Shown: positions 25,265 to 34,166, counted from the first letter of the stretch. The stretch is 38,740 nucleotides of DNA from Pusillimonas sp. MFBS29 (GCF_020687695.1 NZ_JAJEWL010000013.1:1-38740); one strand, 5' to 3'. Translations and numbers: made by a program. Notes: generated from the letters alone by a model not told the origin.

Positions 25265-25955
25265 CGCGCAAGTCCACGTAGTGGCTGCGACCACGGTGGG
25301 TGGACGAAAACGGAGTTTCGGGATGAAAGACATGCACGGTACGCATGCCGATCTGGCGTGCGCCTTTCAGATTGCGCAAGGTGTCTTCCACCAGCACGAC
25401 CTGACTTGCAGGCACTGCCAGGCGGGTCAGTACCTGCCGCATCAGGGCCAGTGAGGGCTTGGGACGCATGCGTCCCTGCAGGGTCATCTGGTCTATACCC
25501 CAGATGTACTCGAAGTGATGCAGTATGCCCAGGGTGTTGAGCACTTCACGGGCATAAAACAGGGGGGCGTTGGTCAGCAGTATCTTGCGTCCCTTGAGCC
25601 GTTTCAGCTTGCGTCCCAACCCCGTTTCGGCGTGCACCAGCGGTGCTATGGGGAAGTCGTGGCTGAGCGCCAGGAAGCGGCGGGCATCTACGCCATGGTG
25701 GCGCACCATGCCTATGACTGTGGCGCCATAGCGCTGCCAGTAAGTTTTGCGTAGAACGTCTGCGGCTTCGGCTTCGATGGCAAGGGTGGAGGCAACGGCG
25801 CGGCCCATGGCTCCGTCTATGGCATTGAATATGCCTTTGGAGCAATCATGCAGGGTGTTGTCCAGGTCGAACAACCACACGGTTTCCCGGGCCTGGGCAC
25901 GGCTGCCCGGGCGTCGGGGATAAGGGGCGGCCACCGGGGCCGCTGGCCGCCGCAT
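25194..25955 (-). CDS. HAD superfamily pyrimidine 5'-nucleotidase-like hydrolase
   Basis: The 253-residue protein has the HAD motifs in order: motif I VWLFDLDNTLHDCS with the catalytic aspartates (about 28-32), motif II ILLTNAP (about 125-131), motif III Lys in MRPKPSLALM, and motif IV LVEDTLRNL. The DNTLH motif and helical cap are typical of the SDT1-like pyrimidine 5'-nucleotidase group. The Pro/Arg-rich first 20 residues are unlike the family, so translation might start later. The ATG follows the argB stop without a gap. Its last 71 bases overlap the convergent moeB/thiF-type gene. Confidence 0.88.
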   Translation of the reverse strand: MRRPAAPVAAPYPRRPGSRAQARETVWLFDLDNTLHDCSKGIFNAIDGAMGRAVASTLAIEAEAADVLRKTYWQRYGATVIGMVRHHGVDARRFLALSHDFPIAPLVHAETGLGRKLKRLKGRKILLTNAPLFYAREVLNTLGILHHFEYIWGIDQMTLQGRMRPKPSLALMRQVLTRLAVPASQVVLVEDTLRNLKGARQIGMRTVHVFHPETPFSSTHRGRSHYVDLRVNSVGQLLAGRRALHRPGNRDHV

Positions 25956-26855
25956 TCAGTGCGAGCTGATCATGGTTCCCACACCCTGGTCTGTCAGGAT
26001 TTCAAGCAGCAGGCAGTGTGGTACGCGACCGTCGACGACATGTACGGAAGTGACGCCGTTGCGGGCTGCATCAAGTGCCGATGAAATCTTGGGCAGCATG
26101 CCGCCCGAGATCGTACCGTCTTTGAAGAGTTCGTCGATGGTCTGGGCTGAAAGGCTGCGCAGCAGGTCGCCGTTCTTGTCGAGTACGCCGGGGGTGTTGG
26201 TCATCATGACCAGTTTTTCGGCGCCCAGGACCTCGGCCATCTTGCCTGCCACGACGTCGGCGTTGATGTTGTAGGCGCGGCCGTCTTCGCCATAGCCTAT
26301 GGAGGAGATGACCGGGATGAACTGGTCGTCTTGCAGCGCCTTGACGACAGCCGGTTCAATGCGGGTGATATCGCCGACATAGCCGATATCGAGCCATTGC
26401 CCGGGATTGTCGTTGTCGGCCAGCATTTTCTTGCGCGTCTGGATCAGGCAGCCGTCTTTGCCGGTCAGGCCCACGGCCTTGCCGCCGGCTTCGTTGATCA
26501 TCATGACGATGTCTTGCTGTACCTGGCCACCCAGCACCCACTCAACGACTTCCATGGTTTCGGCGTCGGTGATGCGCATGCCCTGTACGAAGGTGCCTTC
26601 CTTGCCTATGCGTTTGAGTGCGGCATTGATCTGAGGGCCTCCGCCGTGCACCACGACGGGATTCAGGCCCACCAGCTTGAGCAGGACGACGTCGTGGGCA
26701 AAGCTGCGCTGCAGCTCTTCTTCGGTCATGGCGTTGCCGCCGTATTTGATGACGACGGTCTTGCCGTGGAAGCGCCGGATATAGGGCAGGGCCTCGGCCA
26801 GCACATCGGCTTTTACAGTGGAGGAGTAGCTGGAGGGCTGGTCGGGTGAACTCAT
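25956..26855 (-). CDS. argB: ArgB, N-acetylglutamate kinase
   Basis: ArgB phosphorylates N-acetylglutamate in arginine synthesis. The 299-residue cytoplasmic enzyme has [12 protein letters not shown] at the start of the fold, [53 protein letters not shown] and [21 protein letters not shown]. All are family hallmarks, and the length fits the regulated, arginine-inhibited type with an N-terminal helix. Its start overlaps the stop of the thioredoxin-like gene by one base (TAATG), placing argB in an operon of envelope genes. Confidence 0.97.
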   Translation of the reverse strand: MSSPDQPSSYSSTVKADVLAEALPYIRRFHGKTVVIKYGGNAMTEEELQRSFAHDVVLLKLVGLNPVVVHGGGPQINAALKRIGKEGTFVQGMRITDAETMEVVEWVLGGQVQQDIVMMINEAGGKAVGLTGKDGCLIQTRKKMLADNDNPGQWLDIGYVGDITRIEPAVVKALQDDQFIPVISSIGYGEDGRAYNINADVVAGKMAEVLGAEKLVMMTNTPGVLDKNGDLLRSLSAQTIDELFKDGTISGGMLPKISSALDAARNGVTSVHVVDGRVPHCLLLEILTDQGVGTMISSH

Positions 26856-27349
26856 TAGCTGGCCAATGCCTTGTTGACGGTGCTCAGGAATGCTTGCTTG
26901 TCGTAATTGCCAAGATAGCGCTTGATGATGTGACCCTGCTTGTCGATAAGGAAAGCGGTGGGTGTGAGTTTTACATCGCCAAAGGCCTTGGCGATTTCGC
27001 CTTGCGCGTCGATGGCTACCGTAAAGGGCAGCTTGCGCGTTTCGGCAAAGTTCTTGACGTAATTGGCCGGATCGTACTGCATGGCCACTGCAATGGTGTC
27101 AAAACCTTTTTCGGACAGGTCGTTGTAATGCTGGATGGTGTCGGGCATTTGCGCAATACAGGTTACGCAGCTGGTAGCCCAGAACTTGACCAGCACGACT
27201 TTGCCGCGCAAGTCTTGCATGGTGGTTTTCTCGCCGGTCAGCGAGGTAAAGGTGACGTCGGGGGCGGTTTTGGCGGAACCGGCAAATTGCCAGATGCCGA
27301 CTCCGGCCAAGGCGACGATGGCCACAAGGCCGATAACTAGTTTTTTCAT
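26855..27349 (-). CDS. TlpA-like membrane-anchored thioredoxin fold protein
   Basis: The 164-residue protein has an N-terminal signal anchor ([20 protein letters not shown]) and a periplasmic thioredoxin fold of the TlpA/ResA type. The active site is Cys61-V-T-Cys64 within [15 protein letters not shown]; the cis-proline is in LTPTAFLID. It probably reduces disulfides in exported proteins or in cytochrome c maturation. The upstream dolP stop overlaps the start (ATGA), and its own stop overlaps argB, so the segment is tightly coupled. Confidence 0.9.
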   Translation of the reverse strand: MKKLVIGLVAIVALAGVGIWQFAGSAKTAPDVTFTSLTGEKTTMQDLRGKVVLVKFWATSCVTCIAQMPDTIQHYNDLSEKGFDTIAVAMQYDPANYVKNFAETRKLPFTVAIDAQGEIAKAFGDVKLTPTAFLIDKQGHIIKRYLGNYDKQAFLSTVNKALAS

Positions 27350-28053
27350 TGGACAGGCATGACTTCTACGCCATTGGACGCATTGCTGTCTGGCGTACTG
27401 GTTGCGCTTGCGCTGGCATCGTCGACGGGAGCCGGCGATTGTGCTGCGGCAATGCTTTCGGGTGACACGATCTGGAACAATTTTACTACTTTGTTCACGC
27501 CAGTGATTCCGGCAGCTACTTTGCCGGCCCGTTCGCCTTCGGGAGCGGTGACTTTGCCCATGAGGTATACGATGCCGCGCTCGGTCGAGACGTTGATGGT
27601 GCGGCTGGGTACTTCCTTGGTATTGATCAGGGCTGTCTTGACCTTGGAGGTGAGCCAGGTGTCGTTGGTGCGCACGCTGATGGGAGTGATGTCGCCCACA
27701 CGCAGCTGATTGACGACTCGCTTGACCTTCTCGATGCCTTCGGCAGCGGTGCCGGCTTTTTGCTTGTCTTGCTCGGTGGGTACATCGCCGGTCAGCAACA
27801 ACAGGCCGGCATACGATGTGGCGTTTACACGGGCCTGGTCTTCATTGAACAATCTGCGCATTTCAGCGCCGGCTTTCAGTTCTATCGCTTGGTCTTCGAC
27901 TTGTTCGCCAGTAGTGCGCCGGTCGGTGGCGACCGCGGCGGTGGTGGCGGCTGCCCCACCCACGACCAGGGCGCCGCAGCCGGCGAGCGTGGTGAGAGTA
28001 GTCAGTGCCAGGCCGGCGAGCATGATGCGTTGCGAATGGAACTTGATGGGCAT
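27346..28053 (-). CDS. dolP: DolP (YraP)-like lipoprotein with two BON domains
   Basis: The 235-residue outer-membrane lipoprotein has a type II signal peptide with lipobox LAGC (Cys26). Two BON domains follow, about 48-115 (RRTTGEQVEDQAIELKA, VKRVVNQLRVGDI) and 120-195 (TWLTSKVKTALI, GIVYLMGKVT, VVKLFQIV). A Ser/Ala-rich tail of about 40 residues has no counterpart in E. coli. DolP supports outer-membrane integrity and divisome-linked cell-wall turnover. The start at 28053 overlaps the SIS gene stop by one base. yraN-diaA-dolP order matches E. coli. Confidence 0.92.
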   Translation of the reverse strand: MPIKFHSQRIMLAGLALTTLTTLAGCGALVVGGAAATTAAVATDRRTTGEQVEDQAIELKAGAEMRRLFNEDQARVNATSYAGLLLLTGDVPTEQDKQKAGTAAEGIEKVKRVVNQLRVGDITPISVRTNDTWLTSKVKTALINTKEVPSRTINVSTERGIVYLMGKVTAPEGERAGKVAAGITGVNKVVKLFQIVSPESIAAAQSPAPVDDASASATSTPDSNASNGVEVMPVQ

Positions 28054-28646
28054 TACAGATTGTCTCCGAGTAGTAGGGCGTCGATGCCGTCGCAAAGGGC
28101 GTGCAGCAGAACGATGTGTACTTCCTGGATACGCATGGTCCTGTCGTGTGGAACGCACAGGTGGATGTCGGCATCAGTAAGGAATTCACCGATCTGGCCG
28201 CCACCCTTGCCAGTCAGGGCGATGACCTGCATTTCGCGGTCGTGGGCTGCTTCAATAGACCGGATAACGTTTGCGGAGTTCCCGCTGGTCGAAATGGCAA
28301 CCAGTATGTCACCGGGTTGACCCAGGGCGCTGACCTGACGCTCGAAGATGGCGTCGAAGCCGTAGTCGTTGCCGACTGCAGTCAGGATGGAGGTGTCGGT
28401 ATTGAGCGCAATGCCCGCCAGAGGCAGGCGATCCCGTTCAAAACGACCTACGAGCTCGGCAATGAAATGCTGGGCATCGGCGGCGGAGCCACCGTTGCCG
28501 CAAGCAAGGATTTTCCCGTTGTTGGCCAGTGCGCCGAACAGCAGGTCTACGGCCGCCGACAAGGGTTGGGCCAGTTCGCGCGAGCTGGTCTTGAATGTGT
28601 CGATTGCATCGTCGAAGTGCGATGCCATGAGAGAAGTCATGTCCAT
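28053..28646 (-). CDS. diaA: DiaA/GmhA-like SIS domain protein
   Basis: The 197-residue cytoplasmic SIS-domain protein has ILACGNGGSAADAQHFIAEL and AISTSGNSANVIRSI, the two sugar-phosphate binding segments. The family includes DiaA, which binds DnaA and helps start replication, and GmhA, phosphoheptose isomerase. Position between yraN and dolP favours DiaA, but the sequence alone does not separate them. In-frame ATGs at 28652, 28646 and 28640 compete; the best ribosome-binding site is for 28652. Starting at 28646 follows the conserved MDMTSLMASHF. Confidence 0.9.
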   Translation of the reverse strand: MDMTSLMASHFDDAIDTFKTSSRELAQPLSAAVDLLFGALANNGKILACGNGGSAADAQHFIAELVGRFERDRLPLAGIALNTDTSILTAVGNDYGFDAIFERQVSALGQPGDILVAISTSGNSANVIRSIEAAHDREMQVIALTGKGGGQIGEFLTDADIHLCVPHDRTMRIQEVHIVLLHALCDGIDALLLGDNL

Positions 28647-28716
28647 GATCATGATTATCTCATGACCACGCACAAAAATTTATGGCAATCGATTACAGCG
28701 CGTGTCTTGCCGGACT

Positions 28717-29196
28717 CTATTCACTGAACGCGCCGCGTATCCAGGTCAATCCGGCCGGCTCTACGCTGATGACGTCGAAACGGCAGGCGGGCATGCAGCC
28801 GTTGAAGTAGCGTTTGACCAAGGCGGGCAGGAAGAATCTGGCGGTTTTGATCAGGCGCTGCTGCTTGCTGCGGTTTACACTGGCGGCAGCTCCACCATAA
28901 TCCAGACGGCCGCGGTGGCGTACTTCTATGAAGGCCAGCACCCCGTGGTCGTTGGCAACCAGGTCAAGCTCGCCGGTTTTGCTGCGCAGATTGCAGCCCA
29001 GTACGATCAGGCCCTGGTCTTGCAGGTAGCGGCAGGCCCGCTCTTCGGCTTCGCGTCCGGTGCGCTGGGTCGGTGACAGCACGGTCTGGCCTGCCGCGCC
29101 GGAGCGGGGCGCAATGGTGTTTTTGCGACGACGGGCGCGCAGGGCTTGCCGCTGCGCGACGCGGGCTAACTGGTAGGGCAGGGCCTGGCTGTCCAT
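28717..29196 (-). CDS. yraN: YraN, UPF0102 nuclease-like protein
   Basis: The 159-residue protein belongs to UPF0102. After an Arg/Lys-rich N-terminal extension of about 45 residues it has the conserved core: REAEERACRYLQDQGLIVLGCNLRSKTGELDLV, then FIEVRHRGRLDYGGAAASVN. The Glu, Asp and Glu-Val-Arg triad resembles the Holliday-junction resolvase fold; the lysine of the usual EVK is Arg. The biochemical role is not established. Head of the yraN-diaA-dolP-tlpA-argB-HAD operon, divergent from rsmI. Confidence 0.92.
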   Translation of the reverse strand: MDSQALPYQLARVAQRQALRARRRKNTIAPRSGAAGQTVLSPTQRTGREAEERACRYLQDQGLIVLGCNLRSKTGELDLVANDHGVLAFIEVRHRGRLDYGGAAASVNRSKQQRLIKTARFFLPALVKRYFNGCMPACRFDVISVEPAGLTWIRGAFSE

Positions 29197-29243
29197 GGTT
29201 CAAGCTCCCGGTCTTATTAAAACAAAAGGTCTATTTTTCAAGT

Positions 29244-30170
29244 ATGAGCGAGATGCGCGATTTTTCAGACTCCGAAGCGACATGGAAACGTCTCACCGAG
29301 CGTGTCGAAGGACAGCATTGGCCGGAAGCCAGCCTGTATGTGATCGCCACCCCCATAGGCAATCTGGGTGACCTGAGCCTGCGGGCCTGGCAGGCGCTGG
29401 GGCGTTGCGATGTCATTGCTGCCGAAGACACGCGGGCAAGCCGTGCCTTGCTTGATGCCTGGGGCGTATCAACACCACTGATGGCTGCCCACCGTCACAA
29501 CGAGGCTGCGGCCGCTCAGGCGATTATCGAGCGGCTGGCGGCCGGAGAGCGCGTGGCTCTGGTGTCCGATGCCGGTGCACCGGCCGTGAGCGATCCGGGG
29601 GCGCGCATCGTGCGTGCTGCACGCCAGGCGGGCTATAACGTCATTCCCATCCCCGGCGCCAGCGCAGTTATCGCTGCGCTGATGGCCAGTGGCGTCACCT
29701 CTGATGAAAATCCGGCGTTTGTCTTTGCCGGCTTTATGCCTGCCAAGTCGGCTGCGCGGCAAAAATGGCTCAGGCAGTGGTGTGCGATACCCGCGCCTGT
29801 CGTGATGTTCGAGTCGCCCCATCGCCTGTCGGCTGCTGTCCGGGATCTTCTGCAGGTTTGTGGCCCTGAGCGTCAACTGACCTTCGCCCGTGAGCTGACC
29901 AAGCGCTTCGAGCAGGTGCATACCGTCAGCCTGGCCGGTGCAGCCGACTGGCTGGCGCAGGATGCCCACCATGGTCAGGGAGAGTTCGTGCTGATCGTGC
30001 ACGAGGCCGAGGAGGCAGCGGCCGGCGATGATGTCGATCCCGCCGCAGTCGTCTTGCTGGATGCCTTGCTTGAGCATATGTCGCTGCGTGATGCAGCAAG
30101 GGTGGCGGCCAAGGTGTCGGGTGTGCAGCGCGATGTGCTGTACGCGCTGGCGCTGGCGCGCAAAGGCTAG
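29244..30170 (+). CDS. rsmI: RsmI, 16S rRNA 2'-O-ribose C1402 methyltransferase
   Basis: RsmI methylates the 2'-O of C1402 in 16S rRNA using S-adenosylmethionine. The 308-residue protein has the tetrapyrrole-methylase fold: VIATPIGNLGDLSLRA (33-48), EDTR (61-64), VSDAGAPAVSDPGARIV (107-123) and PIPGASAVIAAL (135-146). About 30 extra residues precede the usual start, so a slightly later start is possible. A longer open frame extends back to 29073 over the yraN start region and is not used. Divergent from yraN with a 47-base gap, convergent with rlpA. Confidence 0.95.
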   Translation: MSEMRDFSDSEATWKRLTERVEGQHWPEASLYVIATPIGNLGDLSLRAWQALGRCDVIAAEDTRASRALLDAWGVSTPLMAAHRHNEAAAAQAIIERLAAGERVALVSDAGAPAVSDPGARIVRAARQAGYNVIPIPGASAVIAALMASGVTSDENPAFVFAGFMPAKSAARQKWLRQWCAIPAPVVMFESPHRLSAAVRDLLQVCGPERQLTFARELTKRFEQVHTVSLAGAADWLAQDAHHGQGEFVLIVHEAEEAAAGDDVDPAAVVLLDALLEHMSLRDAARVAAKVSGVQRDVLYALALARKG

Positions 30171-30206
30171 CGGCAGGAAGCGGCGCAGCGGTAGCCAGCC
30201 CTGCGT

Positions 30207-31211
30207 CTACTGGGGGTGCCCCACGGTGAGTGCGGATGGCTGCCCCGTTTCCTGTTCTATCCGTACGGCGGCGTTTACCGCTGCCGTGCGCGAGGGATAA
30301 GGGCCTACGCGCACCCGGTATAGGTCACTCGAGGCCTGAACATGAACCGGCCGGGTTTCCACGTGTTTGATTTGAGCGCCAAGTTCCTGTGCAAGGTCTT
30401 CGGCGGTGCCTGCTGCCGAGAACGCGGCAAATTGCAGATAGATCTGGTCGGCTGGCGGTGCAGGGGTGTGGACAGCAGACGTGCTGATCGGGGCTTCCTG
30501 GTGCTGCAGCGCGGCCAGCGCGTCGGGTGTGGCTGGGGCCGGGTGCGGTGCTGCGGTTTGCGTGGCGGCGACCAGCAAGGGCGCTGGCGCAGGCGGTGCC
30601 ACCGGAACAGGTTTGGGTCGGGGAGGCGGCCCGAAGTTGCCGTCGCGGATGTCCTGGTTCGTGATGGCCTCGACGATCACCTGTCCGCTGCCCGGGCCTA
30701 TAAGGCCGAGTTTGGCTGCGGCAACATAAGACAAGTCTATGATGCGCTTGCTGTGAAAAGGGCCGCGATCATTGATGCGCACAATGACATTCTTGCCGTT
30801 GGATGCATGGGTGACGCGGGCATAGCTGGGCAGCGGCAAGGTGGGGTGCGCCGCCGTCATGGCGTACATGTCGTAGACTTCGCCGTTGGCTGTTTTGTTG
30901 CCATGGAATTTGCGTCCGTACCAGGACGCCGTGCCTTGCTGGCGAAAAGGCTTTTCGTCGCTGACCGGCACGTAGCGCTTGCCAAAGACGACATAAGGGC
31001 GGAAGTTGGCCCTGGCGTGTTTCTCTATGCGCGGTACGGCATCGGGTATGGCGGCAATGTTGTCGGGAATATCGCTGCCGGGCCCGTCATCCTTGTAGTA
31101 GCCGCCTTTACTGCTGGTGCTGGTCGAGCCACCGCCAGGGCCCGAGCACCCGGCCAGTACGAGCAGGCCGGCGCCCAGCAGCAGCCAGAGTGCAGAGCGC
31201 ATGCGTGTCAT
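30207..31211 (-). CDS. rlpA: RlpA, septal ring lytic transglycosylase / lipoprotein
   Basis: The 334-residue lipoprotein has a signal peptide with lipobox LAGC (Cys22), a double-psi beta-barrel RlpA domain at about 91-175 (GTASWYGRKFHGNKTANGE, MTAAHPTLPLPSYARV, VRINDRGPFH) and a C-terminal SPOR domain at about 255-334 (IYLQFAAFS, YRVRVGPYPSRTAA), joined by a long Pro/Ala linker. SPOR domains bind denuded glycan strands at the septum. The catalytic Glu/His/Asp candidates are in the RlpA domain. The ATG at 31211 overlaps the rapZ stop (ATGA), so it is coupled to that gene. Confidence 0.93.
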   Translation of the reverse strand: MTRMRSALWLLLGAGLLVLAGCSGPGGGSTSTSSKGGYYKDDGPGSDIPDNIAAIPDAVPRIEKHARANFRPYVVFGKRYVPVSDEKPFRQQGTASWYGRKFHGNKTANGEVYDMYAMTAAHPTLPLPSYARVTHASNGKNVIVRINDRGPFHSKRIIDLSYVAAAKLGLIGPGSGQVIVEAITNQDIRDGNFGPPPRPKPVPVAPPAPAPLLVAATQTAAPHPAPATPDALAALQHQEAPISTSAVHTPAPPADQIYLQFAAFSAAGTAEDLAQELGAQIKHVETRPVHVQASSDLYRVRVGPYPSRTAAVNAAVRIEQETGQPSALTVGHPQ

Positions 31212-32083
31212 GGGATGTCGGGTGGTGGTGGCTGGTTGCGGTGGCGCACCAGTAGTGGCGAGTGATCGGCAAAGCGCAGTGCCAGTTGTTCGATGACATA
31301 AACGGAACGGTGCTTGCCGCCGGTGCAGCCTACGGCTACGGTCAGGTAGTTGCGGGTGTCCTGCATGTACAGTGGCAGCCAGCGCCTGATGAAGCCGGAA
31401 ATGTCTTCTATCATGGTCTCGACGCTGCCGAACTGCGCCAGCCATTTGGCCACCGGGGCATCGCGCCCGGTCAGTTCGCGCAGCTCGCTGTCGTAATGAG
31501 GGTTGGGCAGACAGCGCACGTCGAAGACCAGGTCGGCATCGCCCGGCACACCGCGCTTGTACGCAAACGATTCAAAGGTCAGCACGACCGGCGCCCGGTC
31601 GGCCTGGATGAGGTCGCGTACCCAGGCACGCAGCTGACCCGGTGTCAGATCGGACGTGTCGATCACATGCTCTTGCTCGCGCATGGGTGCCAGCAGCTCT
31701 CTTTCCATGTCTATGCATTCTTGCAGCGAAGGCGACTTGCCGTCGCGCTGCAGCCGGTCTGTGAGCGGGTGGCGGCGCCGTGATTCCGAATAGCGCTGCT
31801 GGAGCGTGTGGTCGTTGGCGTCGAGAAATATTACCCGGAATGCCGTACCCATGGCGCGCAGGCCGGTAATGACGTCGGGCAGATCGGTAAGCTCGCCTTG
31901 CGAACGTACGTCTATGGCTACAGCAACACGTTCAAGCTTGGCTTCACGCGTGCTGGCAATGAATTCGTGCAAAAAGCGCACCGGCAGGTTGTCGACGCAG
32001 GTGTAGCCGGCGTCTTCGAGCAAGCGCAGGGCAACGGATTTACCTGATCCGGAAATGCCTGTAATGAGAACGATATTGAACAT
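31208..32083 (-). CDS. rapZ: RapZ, RNase adapter protein / nucleotide-binding protein
   Basis: In E. coli RapZ binds the small RNA GlmZ and directs RNase E to it; other members bind nucleotides. The 291-residue protein has Walker A GISGSGKS (9-16), GYTCVDNLP, the DANDHTLQQRYSESRRRHPL region and the C-terminal CTGGKHRSVYV with GGKHRS. The start at 32083 is set by MFNIVLITGIS; the open frame upstream is not family-like. The gene lies in the hpf-ptsN-hprK-rapZ order, as in other betaproteobacteria. Confidence 0.95.
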   Translation of the reverse strand: MFNIVLITGISGSGKSVALRLLEDAGYTCVDNLPVRFLHEFIASTREAKLERVAVAIDVRSQGELTDLPDVITGLRAMGTAFRVIFLDANDHTLQQRYSESRRRHPLTDRLQRDGKSPSLQECIDMERELLAPMREQEHVIDTSDLTPGQLRAWVRDLIQADRAPVVLTFESFAYKRGVPGDADLVFDVRCLPNPHYDSELRELTGRDAPVAKWLAQFGSVETMIEDISGFIRRWLPLYMQDTRNYLTVAVGCTGGKHRSVYVIEQLALRFADHSPLLVRHRNQPPPPDIP

Positions 32084-32160
32084 AACTGAGGGATCCTGCG
32101 GATAGTGGCTCAGGCCTGCACGCATGATATGCGATCAGGCCCTTATAGTACCAGCAGGTG

Positions 32161-33090
32161 TTAATCCTGACGGCTGCTTTCCATGATGGCCAGCGCTTGC
32201 CGTTCGATGAATTCGCCCATGGTGTCTATGCCACGCAGGGTCAGTATGGTGTTGCGCACTGCAGCCTCGACCAGCACGGCCAGGTTTCGGCCTGCGGCAA
32301 CCTGCAGCATGACGCGTTTGATCGGGATCCCCAGGATATCCTCGGTCTGGTCCTGAACCGGAAGCCGTTCGAACGATTCGGGGGTTGAACGTACCAGCTG
32401 CACCAGCAGCTTGAGTTTCATTTTCCGACGCACCGAGGTTTCCCCGAAAATGGTGCGTATGTCGAGCAGCCCCAGGCCACGAACTTCGAGCAGGTTCTGC
32501 AGCAAGGGTGGACATTGCCCTTCGATGAAATTGGGGGCGGTGCGTGAAAGTTCGACGGCGTCGTCAGCCACCAGCCCGTGGCCGCGGGAAATCAGTTCAA
32601 GCGCCAGTTCGCTCTTGCCCAGCCCCGACTCGCCGGTAATCAGCACGCCCAGCCCCAGAACATCCATGAACACCCCGTGGGCGGTGGTTTTGGGCGCCAG
32701 ACGCTTGCCCAGGTAGATGCGCAGCAAGTCGATAAGCTGGGCGGCATCTATGGACGTGGACAGCAGGGGAATCTGCTGCTGGTTGCAGAAATCGCTGAGG
32801 TCGGGCGGCGCCTGCATGTTTTCTGCCAGCAGGATGGCTGGTACGCCGCCAGCAACCAGGTCTTCAAGATGGTGAAGGCGGCGTCTGACGTCGAAACGCG
32901 TGTAGTAGGACATTTCGGCCGTGCCGAAAACCTGTATGCGTGAGGGGTGGATGAGGTTCAGGTGCCCCACCAGGTCGGCGCCCGACATGCCCAGATCGGG
33001 AATCAGACGGTGCGCGGCACTCAGGCCGGCTACCCAGGTAAACGGTATTTTGTCTGCGTTGTCACTGACGAGTTCCTGGATAGTCAGCAT
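32161..33090 (-). CDS. hprK: HprK, HPr kinase/phosphorylase
   Basis: HprK phosphorylates and dephosphorylates HPr on a serine. The 309-residue protein has an N-terminal domain to about 130, the P-loop GESGLGKS (153-160), His139, and [11 protein letters not shown] (about 173-183). In betaproteobacteria it accompanies the nitrogen-type PTS (PtsN, PtsH) rather than sugar transport. Nine bases separate it from ptsN and 77 bases from rapZ. Confidence 0.96.
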   Translation of the reverse strand: MLTIQELVSDNADKIPFTWVAGLSAAHRLIPDLGMSGADLVGHLNLIHPSRIQVFGTAEMSYYTRFDVRRRLHHLEDLVAGGVPAILLAENMQAPPDLSDFCNQQQIPLLSTSIDAAQLIDLLRIYLGKRLAPKTTAHGVFMDVLGLGVLITGESGLGKSELALELISRGHGLVADDAVELSRTAPNFIEGQCPPLLQNLLEVRGLGLLDIRTIFGETSVRRKMKLKLLVQLVRSTPESFERLPVQDQTEDILGIPIKRVMLQVAAGRNLAVLVEAAVRNTILTLRGIDTMGEFIERQALAIMESSRQD

Positions 33091-33099
33091 GGTGGCTCT

Positions 33100-33555
33100 T
33101 TATTCGGGTGTGCCGGTCAGCAGCCTGTGTATGACGGCCGGGTCGGTTTCGGTATTCAGTGTCTGGCGCAGGCTGGCGTCGGACATCAGGCGCGCAATTT
33201 CCGCAAGCAGGTCCAGGTGTATCTGCGTGGCGTTCTCGGGTACCAGCAGGATAAACAGCAGGCTGGCCATGCGCCCGTCGGAGGCGTCGAAACGCACGGG
33301 ATCGGCCAGACGAATGAATGCGGCGCAGGGCTCTTTCAGATCTTTGATGCGCCCATGCGGCACAGCGACATGATGCCCCAGCGCGGTCGAGCCCAGACGC
33401 TCGCGGGCGATCAGGCTTTGAAACACGGCGGTGCGGGCTATGCCCTGATGATTCTCGAACAGGAGGCCAGCTTGCTCAAATGCACGCTTTTTACTGGTGG
33501 CGGCCAGATCAAGCACAACATTCGACAGTGGCAAGATACGCGACAATAAATTCAT
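33100..33555 (-). CDS. ptsN: PtsN, EIIA-Ntr of the nitrogen phosphotransferase system
   Basis: The 151-residue cytoplasmic phosphoprotein receives phosphate at a histidine, here His67 in ALGHHVAVPHGRI, and regulates potassium and nitrogen functions. The fold's other marks are GLLFENHQG and LLFILLVPENATQIHLDLLAEIARL. The preferred ATG at 33555 (MNLLSRILPLSNVV) has a GAG-type ribosome-binding site; an in-frame ATG lies three codons upstream. A strong hairpin and a 152-base gap separate it from hpf. Confidence 0.94.
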   Translation of the reverse strand: MNLLSRILPLSNVVLDLAATSKKRAFEQAGLLFENHQGIARTAVFQSLIARERLGSTALGHHVAVPHGRIKDLKEPCAAFIRLADPVRFDASDGRMASLLFILLVPENATQIHLDLLAEIARLMSDASLRQTLNTETDPAVIHRLLTGTPE

Positions 33556-33606
33556 AGCACTCATTATATGGGCTTTGACGCTACCCCATTAAACCAACAT
33601 AACGAA

Positions 33607-33635
33607 GGCCTCAATTGCAGGCGGCAATTGAGGCC
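33607..33635 (-). terminator. Hairpin between hpf and ptsN, possible terminator or attenuator
   Basis: A perfect 12-bp stem (GGCCTCAATTGC / GCAATTGAGGCC) closes a five-base loop (33619-33623). On the minus strand it is followed by TTCGTTATGTT, a loose T-rich run. It lies 72 bases after the hpf stop and 52 bases before the ptsN start, so it may partly end hpf transcripts and lower ptsN expression. Confidence 0.5.
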
Positions 33636-33707
33636 GGTTACCGATGGACCAGACGCATTATAAGGGCAGGGATGCAAACCCTGCGAGTCTGGCGGGATCG
33701 GTCGGGG

Positions 33708-34037
33708 TTACTCGGTTACGGGCATTTCTTGTCGTTTTGTTGGCTCGTGAGCGTGATTTTGCATTTTGGTTTTGTACTTGATGACCTGTCGATCGACCTT
33801 GTCGGCCAGCAGATCGATGGCGGCGTACAAGTTTTCGTCGATGGCTTCGCAGTGAATGTCTTTGCCACGCAAGCGCATGGTGACTTCTGCTGTGTGCTCG
33901 AGACGGTCTATCGAGAGTATGACCTGTGTGTCGATAACGTTATCAAAATGTCGTGATACCCGGGCCATTTTGTTCATGACATATTCACGAATGGCGGGTG
34001 TTACTTCGAGGTGACGACCAGTGATGCTCAGGTTCAT
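33708..34037 (-). CDS. hpf: HPF, ribosome hibernation promoting factor (short form)
   Basis: HPF binds the 30S subunit and pairs 70S ribosomes into inactive 100S dimers. The 109-residue protein has the family N-terminus MNLSITGRHLEVTPAIREYV and core DLLADKVDRQVIKYK. Its length matches the short HPF type of proteobacteria and lacks the long form's C-terminal dimerisation domain. An AAGGAG ribosome-binding site lies eight bases before the ATG. It is preceded by an 80-base AT-rich leader and an FNR-like promoter. Confidence 0.95.
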   Translation of the reverse strand: MNLSITGRHLEVTPAIREYVMNKMARVSRHFDNVIDTQVILSIDRLEHTAEVTMRLRGKDIHCEAIDENLYAAIDLLADKVDRQVIKYKTKMQNHAHEPTKRQEMPVTE

Positions 34038-34124
34038 ATTGGGCTCTCCTTGCAAGAAAAAAGGGTGCGCGTCAGCGCGGTTAATTAAATACGTAGCCCT
34101 CCTTAATTAATTGGTAATGATTTC

Positions 34125-34166
34125 AGTGTATAGATTATGTGGTGTAAATCAAGTGATCCAGGTCAA
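34125..34166 (-). promoter_or_regulatory. Candidate FNR-type class II promoter of hpf
   Basis: On the minus strand TTGACCTGGATCAC (34166-34153) agrees with the FNR/Anr consensus TTGAT-N4-ATCAA at 8 of 10 positions. A -10-like TACACT lies at 34130-34125. A start near 34118 puts the site centre at -41.5, exactly the class II position. The -10 hexamer matches 4 of 6 positions. The prediction is by sequence and spacing alone. Confidence 0.5.
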
